A stretch of DNA of 64,000 nucleotides from MM2 sp035460165 (GTDB lineage Bacteria; Pseudomonadota; Gammaproteobacteria; Burkholderiales; Methylophilaceae), in the NCBI GenBank assembly GCA_035460165.1, contig DATHWW010000023.1, positions 1 to 64,000 of the forward strand, given 5' to 3'. The notes under the pieces are model-generated. The model was given only the letters and a program-made list of their open reading frames with translations. It was not told the DNA's origin and made no database searches. The position numbers and the translations under genes were made by a program. Position 1 is the stretch's first letter; the number at the start of each line of letters is the position of its first letter. Below, in pieces: positions 54,443 to 64,000 of this stretch.

Positions 54443-54808
54443 ATGCCCATTACCAAAATCATGATCGTGGACGACTCGGCAACGGACCGCTTCTATCTCA
54501 ATGAAATACTGACCCGCAACGGCTTCATCATCAGCCAGGCGGAATCGGGCGAGGAAGCCCTGGACCGCGTCAAGGTGGAGCTTCCCGACCTTGTCATCAT
54601 GGATGTCATCATGCCGGGGCTGAATGGATTCCAGACCACCCGCGCACTGACCAAGGCCCCGGAGACGGCACACATCCCGGTCATCGTCTGCACCGGCAAG
54701 GAGCAACTGACCGACCGCGTATGGGCTTTACGCCAGGGTGCCAAGGAGTGCGTCATCAAGCCGGTTGTGGAAGCCGATCTGCTGTCTAAAATCGCGGCCC
54801 TCGGCTAA
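54443..54808 (+). CDS. pilH: Twitching motility response regulator PilH
   Basis: The second single-domain receiver of Pil-Chp, usually acting against PilG or as a phosphate sink. The 121-residue product has IVDDSATD, LVIMDVIMPGLNG and the Lys in CVIKPV. It starts 21 bases after pilG and ends 6 bases before pilI, so it is part of one transcript. Confidence 0.92.
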   Translation: MPITKIMIVDDSATDRFYLNEILTRNGFIISQAESGEEALDRVKVELPDLVIMDVIMPGLNGFQTTRALTKAPETAHIPVIVCTGKEQLTDRVWALRQGAKECVIKPVVEADLLSKIAALG

Positions 54809-54814
54809 CGTCAC

Positions 54815-55339
54815 ATGGCGAAAAACCTCGATTTACGGAAATACCAGGAAGACATCCTGGTTCGTATCAAGGATCAGACACGGTCTGCCGACGCAGGTGT
54901 GCGCAGTCGTCTGGGAGTGCGTGCAGGCAACGATTTATTGCTGGTCGGGCTTCAGGATGTGAGTGAAGTCCTGCCTGTGCCGGAAATTCATCCGGTGCCG
55001 TTGAGCAGGCCATGGTTTCTCGGCATGGCGAACGTGCGCGGCAATCTCTACGGCGTTAGCGATATCGCCCAGTTTTCCGGCCAGCCGCCCACGGCTGGCA
55101 CCGTAACCAATCGCATCCTGCTAACCCATCAGAAATACAAAGCCAACGCAGCCTTGTTGGTCAGCGCGATTCTTGGGCTTCGCGCACTGGATCAGATGCA
55201 GGAACAGGAAGACGAAGGCAGGCCCGGGCGCTGGCTGGGCGGACGTGTATTCCGCGATCCCGCCGGTGAAACCTGGCAGGAAATCGACATCAAGACATTG
55301 CTGGCATCGCCCGACTTCATGAAGGTCGGGCTGGGCTAG
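54815..55339 (+). CDS. pilI: CheW-like coupling protein PilI
   Basis: PilI links the chemoreceptor PilJ to the kinase ChpA. The 174-residue protein shows a CheW fold: LLLVGLQDVSEVLPVPEI, then PWFLGMANVRGNLYGVSD, the hallmark segment of PilI. The C-terminus (about 125-174) carries the family ending with WQEIDIKTLL. Position after pilH supports the call. Confidence 0.92.
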   Translation: MAKNLDLRKYQEDILVRIKDQTRSADAGVRSRLGVRAGNDLLLVGLQDVSEVLPVPEIHPVPLSRPWFLGMANVRGNLYGVSDIAQFSGQPPTAGTVTNRILLTHQKYKANAALLVSAILGLRALDQMQEQEDEGRPGRWLGGRVFRDPAGETWQEIDIKTLLASPDFMKVGLG

Positions 55340-55395
55340 CGGCAATCGGCACGCAAATTGTAATCGGCGAAACAATACGGAATTAGGGGAGTGAT

Positions 55396-57075
55396 ATGGC
55401 GTTGGAAACGGCAGTATTGAGTAACTTCTGGCAAAGAATTGCAGGTGGCTTGTTTTCTCGAAGCAGCGCCGCGCCTGCCGCCTCCGCTGATTCGCCGGCC
55501 ACCCGTGGCCTGCTGCTGGTTTTACTGTTGGGCGTACTGATAGCGGTTTCGCTTGCCTTCAATGTCCTGAAAAAGGAACACGACGCCACATATCTGGAAA
55601 ACGTCGCCCGCGTCCAGGTCAGCGCTCAAAGTATCGCCAAGGATCTGCAAATGGTGGCGCTGGGCATGCCCAAGGCCACGGAGCAAGTCAAGCTCAACCG
55701 GGATAAAGCCGCTGGAGCGATTGCCGCGCTGCAACAGACCGGCGGCATGTTCGGCTACGGTGGCGGTGTGGATGCACCTTTGAAGAAACTGACTGCCCAG
55801 TGGCAGGCTGTCGAAAGTCAGCTCAAAACCGGGTTCGATGCGGCCAGCCCCGCCACCGGTGTGAACCTGGCAATGATCGCACTGGATATTGCGGCGGCAA
55901 GCGACCGCATGACGCAGGAAGGCGACGCGCTGATCAAGGCAGTGCGCGGCGATGCGCTCTCCCATTTATGGTTGGTGTTGGCCGTGGTGTTCATCATTAT
56001 TGCCGCGGTGATGATGGTCATGCTGGGCAATCGGCAAGTGAAACTGGCACAGCAGCATTTCGAAAAGGTGGAAAAGGAAAACCTGCGCAACCAGGAAGCG
56101 GTGTTGCGGCTGCTGGATGAAATGGGTGACCTGGCAGACGGTGACTTGACCGTTACGGCAGAAGTGACGGAAAGCATCACCGGGGCGATTGCCGACTCCA
56201 TCAACTACACCATCGACAGCCTGCGTACCCTGGTCGAGGAGATCAACCGGGCGACCGAGCAGGTGACAGTCGCCTCCGGTGAAGCACAAGCGGTGACCAC
56301 GCGCCTGCAGGGTGCGGCGCAGAAGCAGTCGCAGCAGATCGAGGAAGCCGGTACCGCCGTGCAGCAGATGGCGCAGTCCATCCATGAGGTTTCCGCCAAC
56401 GCCGGTCAATCGGCCGAAGTGGCGCAGCGCTCGCTGCAAGCGGCATCGCAGGGTGCTGTGGCGGTGCAGAATACGATTGCCGGTATGAACGACATCCGCT
56501 CGCAAATTCAGGAAACCTCCAAGCGAATCAAGCGGCTGGGCGAAAGCTCGCAGGAAATTGGCGAAATCGTTGAACTGATTTCTGATATTACCGAACAGAC
56601 CAACATTCTCGCCTTGAACGCGGCGATCCAGGCAGCATCGGCCGGTGAAGCGGGCCGCGGCTTTACGGTGGTGGCGGAGGAAGTGCAGCGGCTGGCCGAA
56701 CGTTCCTCCGAAGCGACCAAGCAGATCGGCGCGATTGTGAAGACTATTCAGCAGGATACCAACGATGCCGTATCGGCGATGGAGCGCAGCACCGAGGGTG
56801 TGGTGGAAGGTGCCAAGCTGTCCGACGCGGCCGGTCAGGCACTGAACGAAATCGGCGAGGTGACATCCAGTTTGGCGCAGTTGATCGCCTCGATTTCTCA
56901 AGCGACGACCGCACAAACCGCGATGGAACAAAAAGTGACCCAACTGATGCAGGAAATCCAGGCGATTACCACGCAAACGACTGCCGGTACCCGGCAAACC
57001 GCCGGCTCCATCGGCCAGTTGGCAAGTCTCGCGGAAGAGCTGCGCGAGTCCGTTTCCGGCTTCAAGCTCTCCTGA
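55396..57075 (+). CDS. pilJ: Type IV pilus chemoreceptor PilJ (short sensor form)
   Basis: A 559-residue methyl-accepting protein, shorter than the well studied Pseudomonas PilJ. It has a first membrane helix (about 35-57), a periplasmic region of only about 130 residues, a second helix (about 192-213), a HAMP-like segment and the signalling coiled coil with NILALNAAIQAASAGEAG at its tip. The short periplasmic part suggests a single PilJ sensor module rather than two. It is the receptor of the Pil-Chp cluster. Confidence 0.9.
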   Translation: MALETAVLSNFWQRIAGGLFSRSSAAPAASADSPATRGLLLVLLLGVLIAVSLAFNVLKKEHDATYLENVARVQVSAQSIAKDLQMVALGMPKATEQVKLNRDKAAGAIAALQQTGGMFGYGGGVDAPLKKLTAQWQAVESQLKTGFDAASPATGVNLAMIALDIAAASDRMTQEGDALIKAVRGDALSHLWLVLAVVFIIIAAVMMVMLGNRQVKLAQQHFEKVEKENLRNQEAVLRLLDEMGDLADGDLTVTAEVTESITGAIADSINYTIDSLRTLVEEINRATEQVTVASGEAQAVTTRLQGAAQKQSQQIEEAGTAVQQMAQSIHEVSANAGQSAEVAQRSLQAASQGAVAVQNTIAGMNDIRSQIQETSKRIKRLGESSQEIGEIVELISDITEQTNILALNAAIQAASAGEAGRGFTVVAEEVQRLAERSSEATKQIGAIVKTIQQDTNDAVSAMERSTEGVVEGAKLSDAAGQALNEIGEVTSSLAQLIASISQATTAQTAMEQKVTQLMQEIQAITTQTTAGTRQTAGSIGQLASLAEELRESVSGFKLS

Positions 57076-57093
57076 TCATAAGCGCGCGTTATT

Positions 57094-60000
57094 GTGTCCA
57101 TGGACTTTGATATTGGCCCGCTAAGCTGGGTTAAAGACGAAATCGACCAGGCCTTGACTCAGGCCCTCGACAAGGCCGGCGAATTTGCCGCATCGCCGTT
57201 CGATTCCAGTCCTTTGCGTTTTTGCCTGACCCACGTTCACCAGGTTAGCGGCGCGCTTTCCATGGTTGGCCTGGACGGGGTGCAGCGCTTTTCCGGTGAA
57301 ATCGAGACCTATATTTCTGCATTGGAGAAACACTCCATTGCAGCCAGCCCGGAAAACCTTGACGTACTGACGCGCGCCTTGCGCGCCTTGTTGCAATATC
57401 TCCAGTCACTGGTTGATGGCGCACCCGATGTCCCGTTGCGCTTGTTCCCTGAATTCAAGGCGATGCAGGAAGTCCTTGGGACAGAAATCATTCAGGAAAG
57501 CGAGCTGTTTTTTCCCGACTTGTTTAACAGTGCTCCGGCGGATCTGGAGACTTACGTTCCTGAAGGGACGGAGCTGCCCGCCTATCTGAACGAGCAAGGC
57601 CAGAAATACCGCAAACTGCTGGTGCAATGGTTGCGCACGCCGCAGGACGAAACCTTGATTCTCAGCATGCGCGACGCGCTGCTTGCGGTGGAGCGCGCGC
57701 AGGCGTTGCCGTCACAAAAAACGCTGTGGTGGGTCGCGGTCGGTTTGCTCGAAGCGATTGCGCAAGGCGCGCTGGCACTCGACAAGAGTAGCCGCCAACT
57801 CTGCTTCCAACTAGAACGCCAGATTCATTATCTCGCGCAAGGCAATGCCAAGCCCAACAGCCGCATATTGCGCGATGCCCTGTATTACGTTGCGATCACT
57901 GCGCCCGTATCTGAGCGTTTATGCGATATCAAGCGCGTGTTCGAGCTGGAAAAATATTACGAAGATGAAGCGGCTGTGTCGGCCAAGGGGGCGTCCAATC
58001 TCCAAGTCGATGGCGCGCTAAGTGCTGTCCGTGCCGGACTGAGCGATCTCAAGGACTGCTGGATGCAAGTGTCCGCAGGTGACCGTTCGCAGTTTGCAAT
58101 ATTCCATGAGAAAACGCAGGCGCTGGTGTCGGCGGCTGAGGACGGCCGCGCCGAACTCAAGCAGGCGCTGACCGATGTACATGCGTGCGCAGTAAACCTG
58201 GCAGGTTCCGAACAGCCGCTGGATGCAATGTTCTCCATCGAGATGGCAACCACCTTGCTCATGCTGGAAGGCGCGCTGGGTTCCAGCGGAAAGTCGCTCG
58301 ACAATGCATTGCAGGCTGCGGCTAGTCAGGCCGCCGGGATGCGTGCGATGCTGCCGGGCGCTGAGCCATTGCCGGAAAGCCATGCGGTGCCCGAAGCCAG
58401 CCAGGACGATACGCTGGCGGTATTGGCACAGGTGGCCGATGAAATCCGCGCAAATTTGCAGCGCGTCGAGCAGACGCTGGACGATTTCTTCCGCGATCCG
58501 GAAACGCGTGCCGAACTGATGGCTGTTCTCCCCTTGTTCAAACAGGTCAGCGGCGCATTCCGCATGCTGGATCAACCCGTCGCCTCGGCGGTGATCGATG
58601 GTTGCCAGGCGCTAGTCGAGCGTTTCGCCCAGCCCTCGGCCCAAGTCGCTATCGAGGAATTCGAACTTGTCGCCGAAAGCCTGAGCTCGCTGGGCTTCTA
58701 TCTCGATCGCTTATTGAAAGGCGACGTGGAAGCCAGCCATGCCATCGATCCGCTACCGGAGCGTCTGCAAACAGCCGTGGCCGAGATGGCAGTCCCCAGT
58801 TCGCAACCGGCCGTCGAAACCGTTTCGCATGAACAAGCGAGCGCGCCGGACATTATTGTCGACCGCGCGCTCGACGACGAGTTGCTTGAGGTCTATCTGG
58901 CCGAAGCGGGCGAGGTGCACGAAACCATCGTGAACTGCATGCAGACACTGCGTGCGCAGCCTGAAGATCAGGCGGCGCTGATCACGGTGCGTCGCGCTTT
59001 CCATACGCTCAAGGGCAGCGGACGTACCGTGGGGCTGACAGCGATGGGCGATGTGGCGTGGTCAGTCGAGCAGTTGCTGAATCATCTGCTCGAAACACGC
59101 AGCGGTGTGACCGCACCGGTGCTCGACTTTATCGACAGCGTCAGTGCGCAGTTCCAGGAGTGGGTGAAGCAGCTCTTCACCGATGGCTCGGTAGCGCTGA
59201 CGCCAGGGGTTTGGAAAGCTCGCGCCGATGCGCTGCTGCATCCTTCCGTTAAGGAAGTTGTGAGCGATGAGCCTGCGAACACTTCATTCGAACCGGAAGT
59301 GCAAGTGCCGGCAGAAAAACCTGCCGACGATGTTGTCGTGATTGGCGGCAAGCATGCGGTCAATCGGCAGTTGTTCGAGATTTTCCTGGACGAAGCAAAA
59401 ACCAATCTGGCCTTGCTGCAACAAATGCTGGATGCCGCGCAGGTGCAGGCCGAGCCGCCAATTCCGGATGTCGCCAGGCCGGCACATACCGTGGGCGGTG
59501 TGTCGCGCACGGTCGGCCTGACGGCGATTTCCGACTTGGGTGGGGCGCTGGAAGCGTGGCTGGAAAAGATCGCTCTACGTTACAAAGCGCTATCGTCAGA
59601 AGAGCTGCATCTATTCGATCAAGCCTTGCTTGCCTTGACAGCGATGCTGCAAAAAGCGGAAAACCACCGTCAGCCGGTTGCGGCAAAATGGTTGTGCAAT
59701 GCTTTGCGCAAGGCTGCGGAAACGAAAGCTCCAGCCGTCGAACTTCAACCCGTGGAACCGCCGGCCGACGAAATCGTTGTTGCCGACGTTGCACTGGAGT
59801 TTGTTGCCCCGACCGAACCGGAAACCATCTCGGCCGAGATCAAGCCGACACCCAAAGCGCCTGTGGCCGCAATCGACAGCGTGCCGTCATTCGTTTCCGG
59901 ATCGGAAGCTGCGAATGTCGATCAGCAGTTGCTGGAAGTCTTCCTCGAAGAATCTAACGAACTCATGCCGTTGGTCGGCAGACAGTTGCGCGAGTGGCGG

Positions 60001-62106
60001 GCCAATCCCAGCGTTGCGGACGCGCAGCAAGCGCTGCAACGGGCATTGCATACGCTGAAGGGCAGTGCGCGCATGGCTGGCGCGCTGCGCATGGGCGACG
60101 ATTTGCACGATCTCGAAACGCAGGTGTTGAAAGCCCTGGAGAAAGGGGCTCCGACCGCGCGCAGCTTTACCGCATTCTTCAAACAGTACGACAGCATCAG
60201 CGACCAACTGGACGAACTGCGGCAGCACGCCGAAGCGCCGGCGGTCGCGCCCGTGGCCGAAGCGGAGAGCGGCCAGGAAGTTGCAGAACAGACGATAGAA
60301 ACCATTTCCGTTACGCCGATGATGCGTGTGCGTTCGGATGCTATCGATCATCTAGTCAATGAGGCCGGCGAGGTCAGTATTGCGCGGTCGCGCATCGAGC
60401 GGCAGATAGAAACCTTCAAGGGCGCCTTGCTGGAGTTGACCGACAGCGTGATCCGCTTGCGCAGCCAATTGCGCGAAGCGGAAATCGAGGCCGAAACGCA
60501 GATGCAGTCGCGGTTGACCCAGTTGCAGGAAGCGCACGAAACCTTCGACCCGCTGGAGTTCGACCGCTATACCCGCTTTCAGGAACTGACGCGCATGATG
60601 GCCGAAAGCGTGCACGACGTGGCAACGGTGCAGCAGGGCTTGATGGGCAACCTGAACGAAACCGAGGCGGCGCTCAACGAGCAGTCGCGCATGACCAAGC
60701 AGTTGCAGCAGGGCCTGATGCGGACGCGCATGGTGCGGTTCGAAAACGTCTCGGAGCGCTTGCATCGCATCGTCCGCCAGACCGCGGCCGAGCTCAAGAA
60801 ACCGGCCGAGCTGGAGATCAAGGGCGAGTCGGTGGAAATCGACCGCAGCGTGCTCGAAAAAATGGTCGGGCCGCTGGAGCATTTATTACGAAATGCCATT
60901 GCCCACGGCTTGGAAGACGCCAAAAAGCGCACCAGCCTGAAAAAACCCAAGACGGGCCGGGTGCAAATGCAGGCGCGCCAGGAAGGCAATGAAATCATCC
61001 TTTCGTTGAGCGATGACGGCAGCGGACTGGATTACGAAAAGATCAAGGCCAAGGCGGCCAGTCTCGGCATGCTGGGTGGAGCGCAAGAAAGCAGTCCATC
61101 CGAACTTGTTTCGCTGATTTTCGAACCAGGCTTCTCCACCTCGGACAACGTAACCCAGGTTTCTGGGCGCGGCGTCGGGCTGGATGCGGTGCGCGCCGAC
61201 ATCACTGCTCTGGGCGGCCGTATCGAAGTCGCTTCCGAATCCGGCCAGGGCTGTACCTTCACGATTTACCTGCCGCTGACACTGGCGGTCAATCAGACCG
61301 TGCTGGTACGTGTCGGTAGCGAAGAGTTCCTGCTGCCCGCGCCCATGGTCGAGCAGGTGCAGAAGATCAAGCATAGCGCACTGGCTTCGATACAGGAGCA
61401 AGGCCAGTTCGGCTGGGGTGGTCGTCAGTATCCTTTGTATTACCTGTCGCATTTGCTGGGTCGTCCGGTCCAGCCCGAGCCGCAGGCCTATACGCCGGTG
61501 ATGCTGCTGCGCAGCGGTGCGCGCCGCATCGCGCTGATCGTCGATGAAATTCGCGGCAATCGCGAAATCGTGGTCAAGAATATCGGCCCGCAACTGGCCG
61601 CCATGGGCAGTATCGCCGGCGCCACGGTAATGGGCGACGGCAAGGTGATGCTGGTGCTGAATCCTATCCACATGGCTTTCCGCGAAACGCTGGCGGCCGA
61701 GGTGGTGAACGAGGCTACGGAAACCGCCGAGAGTGCGCAGCCACCGACCATCATGGTGGTGGACGATTCACTCACCATGCGCAAGGTGATTTCGCGCCTG
61801 CTGACGCGCGAAGGCTATCACCCGCTGGCCGCCAAGGACGGGGTGGATGCACTGCAGCAATTGGAGTCGGTGTTGCCGGAAGTGATACTGCTGGATATCG
61901 AAATGCCGCGCATGGATGGCTTCGAACTATCCCGTGCGGTACGCGGCAATCCGAGAACGGCGCATATCCCGTTAATCGTTATCAGTTCGCGCACGGCTGA
62001 CAAGCATCGCAAGTATGCCGAAGAGATCGGCGTCAACGTCTACCTCGGTAAGCCCTACCAGGAAGAAGAACTGCTCGCGCATATCACGGGCTTCATGTCA
62101 GGATAA
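57094..62106 (+). CDS. chpA: ChpA/PilL hybrid CheA-type kinase with multiple Hpt domains
   Basis: The kinase of Pil-Chp, 1670 residues, smaller than Pseudomonas ChpA. An N-terminal region includes a degenerate Hpt (HVHQVSG near 48). Hpt domains with His near 636 (AFHTLKGSG) and 985 (ALHTLKGSA) look functional; a middle one near 797 reads HTVGG and lacks the usual Lys. HATPase (about 1240-1390) has LLRNAIAHGLED and GRGVGLDAV. A CheW-like domain (about 1395-1535) and a C-terminal receiver (VDDSLTMRK, ILLDIEMPRMDG near 1599, LGKPYQ) complete it. Starts at GTG 57094 and ATG 57100 are both possible. No pilK or chpB methylation genes follow. Confidence 0.93.
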   Translation: MSMDFDIGPLSWVKDEIDQALTQALDKAGEFAASPFDSSPLRFCLTHVHQVSGALSMVGLDGVQRFSGEIETYISALEKHSIAASPENLDVLTRALRALLQYLQSLVDGAPDVPLRLFPEFKAMQEVLGTEIIQESELFFPDLFNSAPADLETYVPEGTELPAYLNEQGQKYRKLLVQWLRTPQDETLILSMRDALLAVERAQALPSQKTLWWVAVGLLEAIAQGALALDKSSRQLCFQLERQIHYLAQGNAKPNSRILRDALYYVAITAPVSERLCDIKRVFELEKYYEDEAAVSAKGASNLQVDGALSAVRAGLSDLKDCWMQVSAGDRSQFAIFHEKTQALVSAAEDGRAELKQALTDVHACAVNLAGSEQPLDAMFSIEMATTLLMLEGALGSSGKSLDNALQAAASQAAGMRAMLPGAEPLPESHAVPEASQDDTLAVLAQVADEIRANLQRVEQTLDDFFRDPETRAELMAVLPLFKQVSGAFRMLDQPVASAVIDGCQALVERFAQPSAQVAIEEFELVAESLSSLGFYLDRLLKGDVEASHAIDPLPERLQTAVAEMAVPSSQPAVETVSHEQASAPDIIVDRALDDELLEVYLAEAGEVHETIVNCMQTLRAQPEDQAALITVRRAFHTLKGSGRTVGLTAMGDVAWSVEQLLNHLLETRSGVTAPVLDFIDSVSAQFQEWVKQLFTDGSVALTPGVWKARADALLHPSVKEVVSDEPANTSFEPEVQVPAEKPADDVVVIGGKHAVNRQLFEIFLDEAKTNLALLQQMLDAAQVQAEPPIPDVARPAHTVGGVSRTVGLTAISDLGGALEAWLEKIALRYKALSSEELHLFDQALLALTAMLQKAENHRQPVAAKWLCNALRKAAETKAPAVELQPVEPPADEIVVADVALEFVAPTEPETISAEIKPTPKAPVAAIDSVPSFVSGSEAANVDQQLLEVFLEESNELMPLVGRQLREWRANPSVADAQQALQRALHTLKGSARMAGALRMGDDLHDLETQVLKALEKGAPTARSFTAFFKQYDSISDQLDELRQHAEAPAVAPVAEAESGQEVAEQTIETISVTPMMRVRSDAIDHLVNEAGEVSIARSRIERQIETFKGALLELTDSVIRLRSQLREAEIEAETQMQSRLTQLQEAHETFDPLEFDRYTRFQELTRMMAESVHDVATVQQGLMGNLNETEAALNEQSRMTKQLQQGLMRTRMVRFENVSERLHRIVRQTAAELKKPAELEIKGESVEIDRSVLEKMVGPLEHLLRNAIAHGLEDAKKRTSLKKPKTGRVQMQARQEGNEIILSLSDDGSGLDYEKIKAKAASLGMLGGAQESSPSELVSLIFEPGFSTSDNVTQVSGRGVGLDAVRADITALGGRIEVASESGQGCTFTIYLPLTLAVNQTVLVRVGSEEFLLPAPMVEQVQKIKHSALASIQEQGQFGWGGRQYPLYYLSHLLGRPVQPEPQAYTPVMLLRSGARRIALIVDEIRGNREIVVKNIGPQLAAMGSIAGATVMGDGKVMLVLNPIHMAFRETLAAEVVNEATETAESAQPPTIMVVDDSLTMRKVISRLLTREGYHPLAAKDGVDALQQLESVLPEVILLDIEMPRMDGFELSRAVRGNPRTAHIPLIVISSRTADKHRKYAEEIGVNVYLGKPYQEEELLAHITGFMSG

Positions 62107-62216
62107 TCTCGAAGCGCTTGAAATTGCGCTGGAATCGAGTGTGTCTACGCAATGTCGGTTCCCATCGGTTGCTCCATCGGTTAGTATTTTTCAGTTACCC
62201 ATGACAGGAGGACACC

Positions 62217-62429
62217 ATGAGCGCACATGTCTACAAACTGATTGAATTGGTCGGTTCATCTCCCAATGGTTCGGATGAAGCAATACGCAACGCGATTACC
62301 AAGGCCGGACAAAGCGTGAAGCACATGGACTGGTTCGAGGTGGTGGAAACGCGCGGCTGCATTATGGAAGGCAATATCGCGCACTGGCAAGTCACCATCA
62401 AGGTCGGCTTCCGGGTGGAAGACCACTAG
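62217..62429 (+). CDS. Dodecin, flavin-binding dodecamer
   Basis: Dodecins store and buffer flavins as dodecamers. The 70-residue protein has the diagnostic HVYKLIELVGSSP start, DWFEVVETRG with the flavin-stacking Trp, and HWQVTIKVGF with the conserved Gln near the end. An excellent AGGAGG ribosome site is 5 bases upstream. It is a separate transcription unit after chpA. Confidence 0.95.
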   Translation: MSAHVYKLIELVGSSPNGSDEAIRNAITKAGQSVKHMDWFEVVETRGCIMEGNIAHWQVTIKVGFRVEDH

Positions 62430-62587
62430 CCTACCTGTACCACTGTTGTTCGGCAGGCCTCAAGGACTGCCAGAGCTTGAATCATTGCATCGCATCGGAC
62501 TTCATCCGGGTGCATTCCTGAGCGTTTGCCCGACTTTACCCCTCAATCCACGGTAAAATAGCGGCTAATCATTTCCGTAGTCACTCA

Positions 62588-64000
62588 ATGAACGTTTTTT
62601 ACGAAGAGGAAGGCAGCTTCAAGGTTGCTTCCGTCATGACCGAAAATCCCGGTTCGATGCAAGTAGAATCGATGTCCGGGAAACGCTCCAAGATCAAGTC
62701 CGCTAACGTGCTGCTGAAATTCGAAGGCGCACTGGCCGGATTCATGGAAAAAGCACAGACCGAAGCCGAAACGCTGGCCGCCGATTTTTTGTGGGAATGC
62801 TGCGGCGAGGACGAATTTGCTTTCGACGAGCTGGCAAAAGAATATTACGGGCATCCGCCCACTCCGGCAGAAGCCGCCGCCACGGCGATCAGCCTGCATG
62901 CCGCACCCATGTATTTCTACCGCAAGGGCAAGGGCCGCTACAAGGCTGCCCCCGAGGAGAACCTCAAGGCCGCACTGGCCGCGCAGGAGCGCAAACGTTT
63001 GCAGGCTGAGAAGGTCGCGGAGTACGTGGCGCAGCTAACGGCACATACCATGCCGTCGGAATTCGGCGACAAGCTGGACATGCTGCTTTACGAGCCGGAT
63101 AAAAACACCCTGGAATGGAAGGCGCTGGACGAAGCCGCTGCCGCGACCGGACTTGGCCATCTGAAACTGCTTGAAGCCTGTGGCGCGCTGGCCTCGGCGC
63201 ACGACTACCATTTCGGCGCTTTCCTGCGCGAATATTTCCCCGGCGGCGTGAATTTCGAAACGCACGAGCCTGTGGTTTCGCCTGATGCGCTGGATCATGC
63301 CGAGGCCGAAGCCTTCAGCATCGACGATGCGACGACCACCGAAATCGACGATGCGTTTTCCGTGCAGGCGTTGTCCGACGGCAATACCCGCATCGGCATC
63401 CATATCGCTGCTCCGGCGCTCGGCATCGTGCCAGGCACCGCGCTCGACGCGATTGCGATGAAGCGCCTCTCCACCGTCTACATGCCCGGCCACAAGATCA
63501 CCATGCTGCCGGATGCCGCCATCGAGCCGTTCAGCCTGCATGCGGGCATCTGGCGTCCGGCATTGTCGTTGTATCTCGACATCGCGCCCGATTTCTCCAT
63601 CGTGAACCAGGCCAGTCGGCTCGAAGCCGTGAAGATTGCAGACAACTTGCGCCACGACGAGCTGGAGCCGCATTTCAACGAAGAGAACTGGGAAACGCCG
63701 AACGAACACCCTTATTGGGAGCGGCTGGCGTTGCTACACCGCTTGGCGGAATCGCTGGAGAAGGCGCGCGGCAAGCACGATCCCAACCGCGCGCCGCAGG
63801 TGGATTACAATTTTTACGTCGAGAATGGCCGCGTGCGCATCGTCGAGCGCAAGCGCGGCGCACCGATGGACAAGCTGGTCGCGGAGCTGATGATCCACGC
63901 CAATGCGCATTGGGGCGGTCTGCTGGCGGAGAACGACATCCCCGGCATCTACCGCGCGCAGTCTGGCGGCAAGGTCTATATGACGGTCAATGCCGAACCG
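62588..64000 (+). CDS. RNase II/RNB-family exoribonuclease, 5' part (3' end outside window)
   Basis: The frame runs from ATG 62588 to the window end without a stop, giving at least 471 residues. The N-terminus (about 1-230) contains an OB-like segment (FYEEEGSFKVASVM) and a helical region. The RNB catalytic domain begins near residue 235 with SIDDATTTEIDDAFSV, which supplies the metal-binding Asp cluster; then HIAAPALGIVPG, MPGHKITMLP and VAELMIHANAHWG. These fit the RNase II/VacB family that degrades RNA 3' to 5'. It looks closer to the RNase II-like group of beta-proteobacteria than to classic RNase R, but the missing C-terminal S1 region prevents a firm choice. Confidence 0.9.
   Translation, partial: MNVFYEEEGSFKVASVMTENPGSMQVESMSGKRSKIKSANVLLKFEGALAGFMEKAQTEAETLAADFLWECCGEDEFAFDELAKEYYGHPPTPAEAAATAISLHAAPMYFYRKGKGRYKAAPEENLKAALAAQERKRLQAEKVAEYVAQLTAHTMPSEFGDKLDMLLYEPDKNTLEWKALDEAAAATGLGHLKLLEACGALASAHDYHFGAFLREYFPGGVNFETHEPVVSPDALDHAEAEAFSIDDATTTEIDDAFSVQALSDGNTRIGIHIAAPALGIVPGTALDAIAMKRLSTVYMPGHKITMLPDAAIEPFSLHAGIWRPALSLYLDIAPDFSIVNQASRLEAVKIADNLRHDELEPHFNEENWETPNEHPYWERLALLHRLAESLEKARGKHDPNRAPQVDYNFYVENGRVRIVERKRGAPMDKLVAELMIHANAHWGGLLAENDIPGIYRAQSGGKVYMTVNAEP

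Overview
The window looks like the chromosome of a betaproteobacterium, most likely in the Nitrosomonadales/Gallionellaceae area. That placement is an inference from gene families and from the moderately high GC content; no rRNA or marker gene is present to settle it. Genes are dense on both strands. I saw no tRNA, rRNA, CRISPR array, transposase or prophage gene.

Region 1 (1-10.8 kb) is a c-di-GMP-controlled surface adhesion system of the Lap type. It holds the 3' end of a giant repeat adhesin, a TolC-like outer membrane channel (LapE), the periplasmic cysteine protease LapG and its inside-out receptor LapD with degenerate GGDEF and EAL domains. Converging on these from the other strand are the adaptor LapC and ABC exporter LapB. 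A small divergent SRAP-like gene sits between the two arms. Region 2 (10.8-17 kb) is housekeeping: Uup, an AsmA-family protein and Rep helicase.

Region 3 (17.1-29.9 kb) is the most unusual part. It is a same-strand run of signalling genes: an ANTAR response regulator, a six-domain globin-PAS-GGDEF-EAL-REC-PAS protein, an HDOD protein, a GAF-PAS histidine kinase, a REC-HD-GYP protein, a stand-alone receiver, an MglA-like small GTPase, a second histidine kinase and a receiver domain fused to a PilB/GspE-type ATPase. Four of the receivers are clearly paralogous. I infer an oxygen- and c-di-GMP-linked phosphorelay acting on a GTPase and a type IV pilus or secretion ATPase. Region 4 (30-48 kb) is mixed: EttA, two membrane diguanylate cyclases, DoxX, a lipoprotein, DhaL/DhaK, RpiA, RlhA, an aldo/keto reductase, a chemoreceptor, YchJ, a YlqF-like GTPase, a methyltransferase, YihY, an S4 protein, a 1-Cys peroxiredoxin and an orphan pqqA. 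Region 5 (48.5-64 kb) has HrpA, a FIST sensor protein, the Pil-Chp chemosensory cluster (pilG, pilH, pilI, pilJ, chpA), dodecin and the 5' part of an RNase II-family gene.

Two threads tie the window together. One is c-di-GMP and surface behaviour: Lap adhesion, five GGDEF/EAL/HD-GYP proteins, a PilB-like ATPase and Pil-Chp. The other is a 267-bp structured intergenic element present in two full copies (4200-4466 and 21711-21977), plus a right-end remnant at 43183-43193. The two copies align without a net length change, but several stem arms differ in sequence while remaining complementary. This points to selection on a folded structure.
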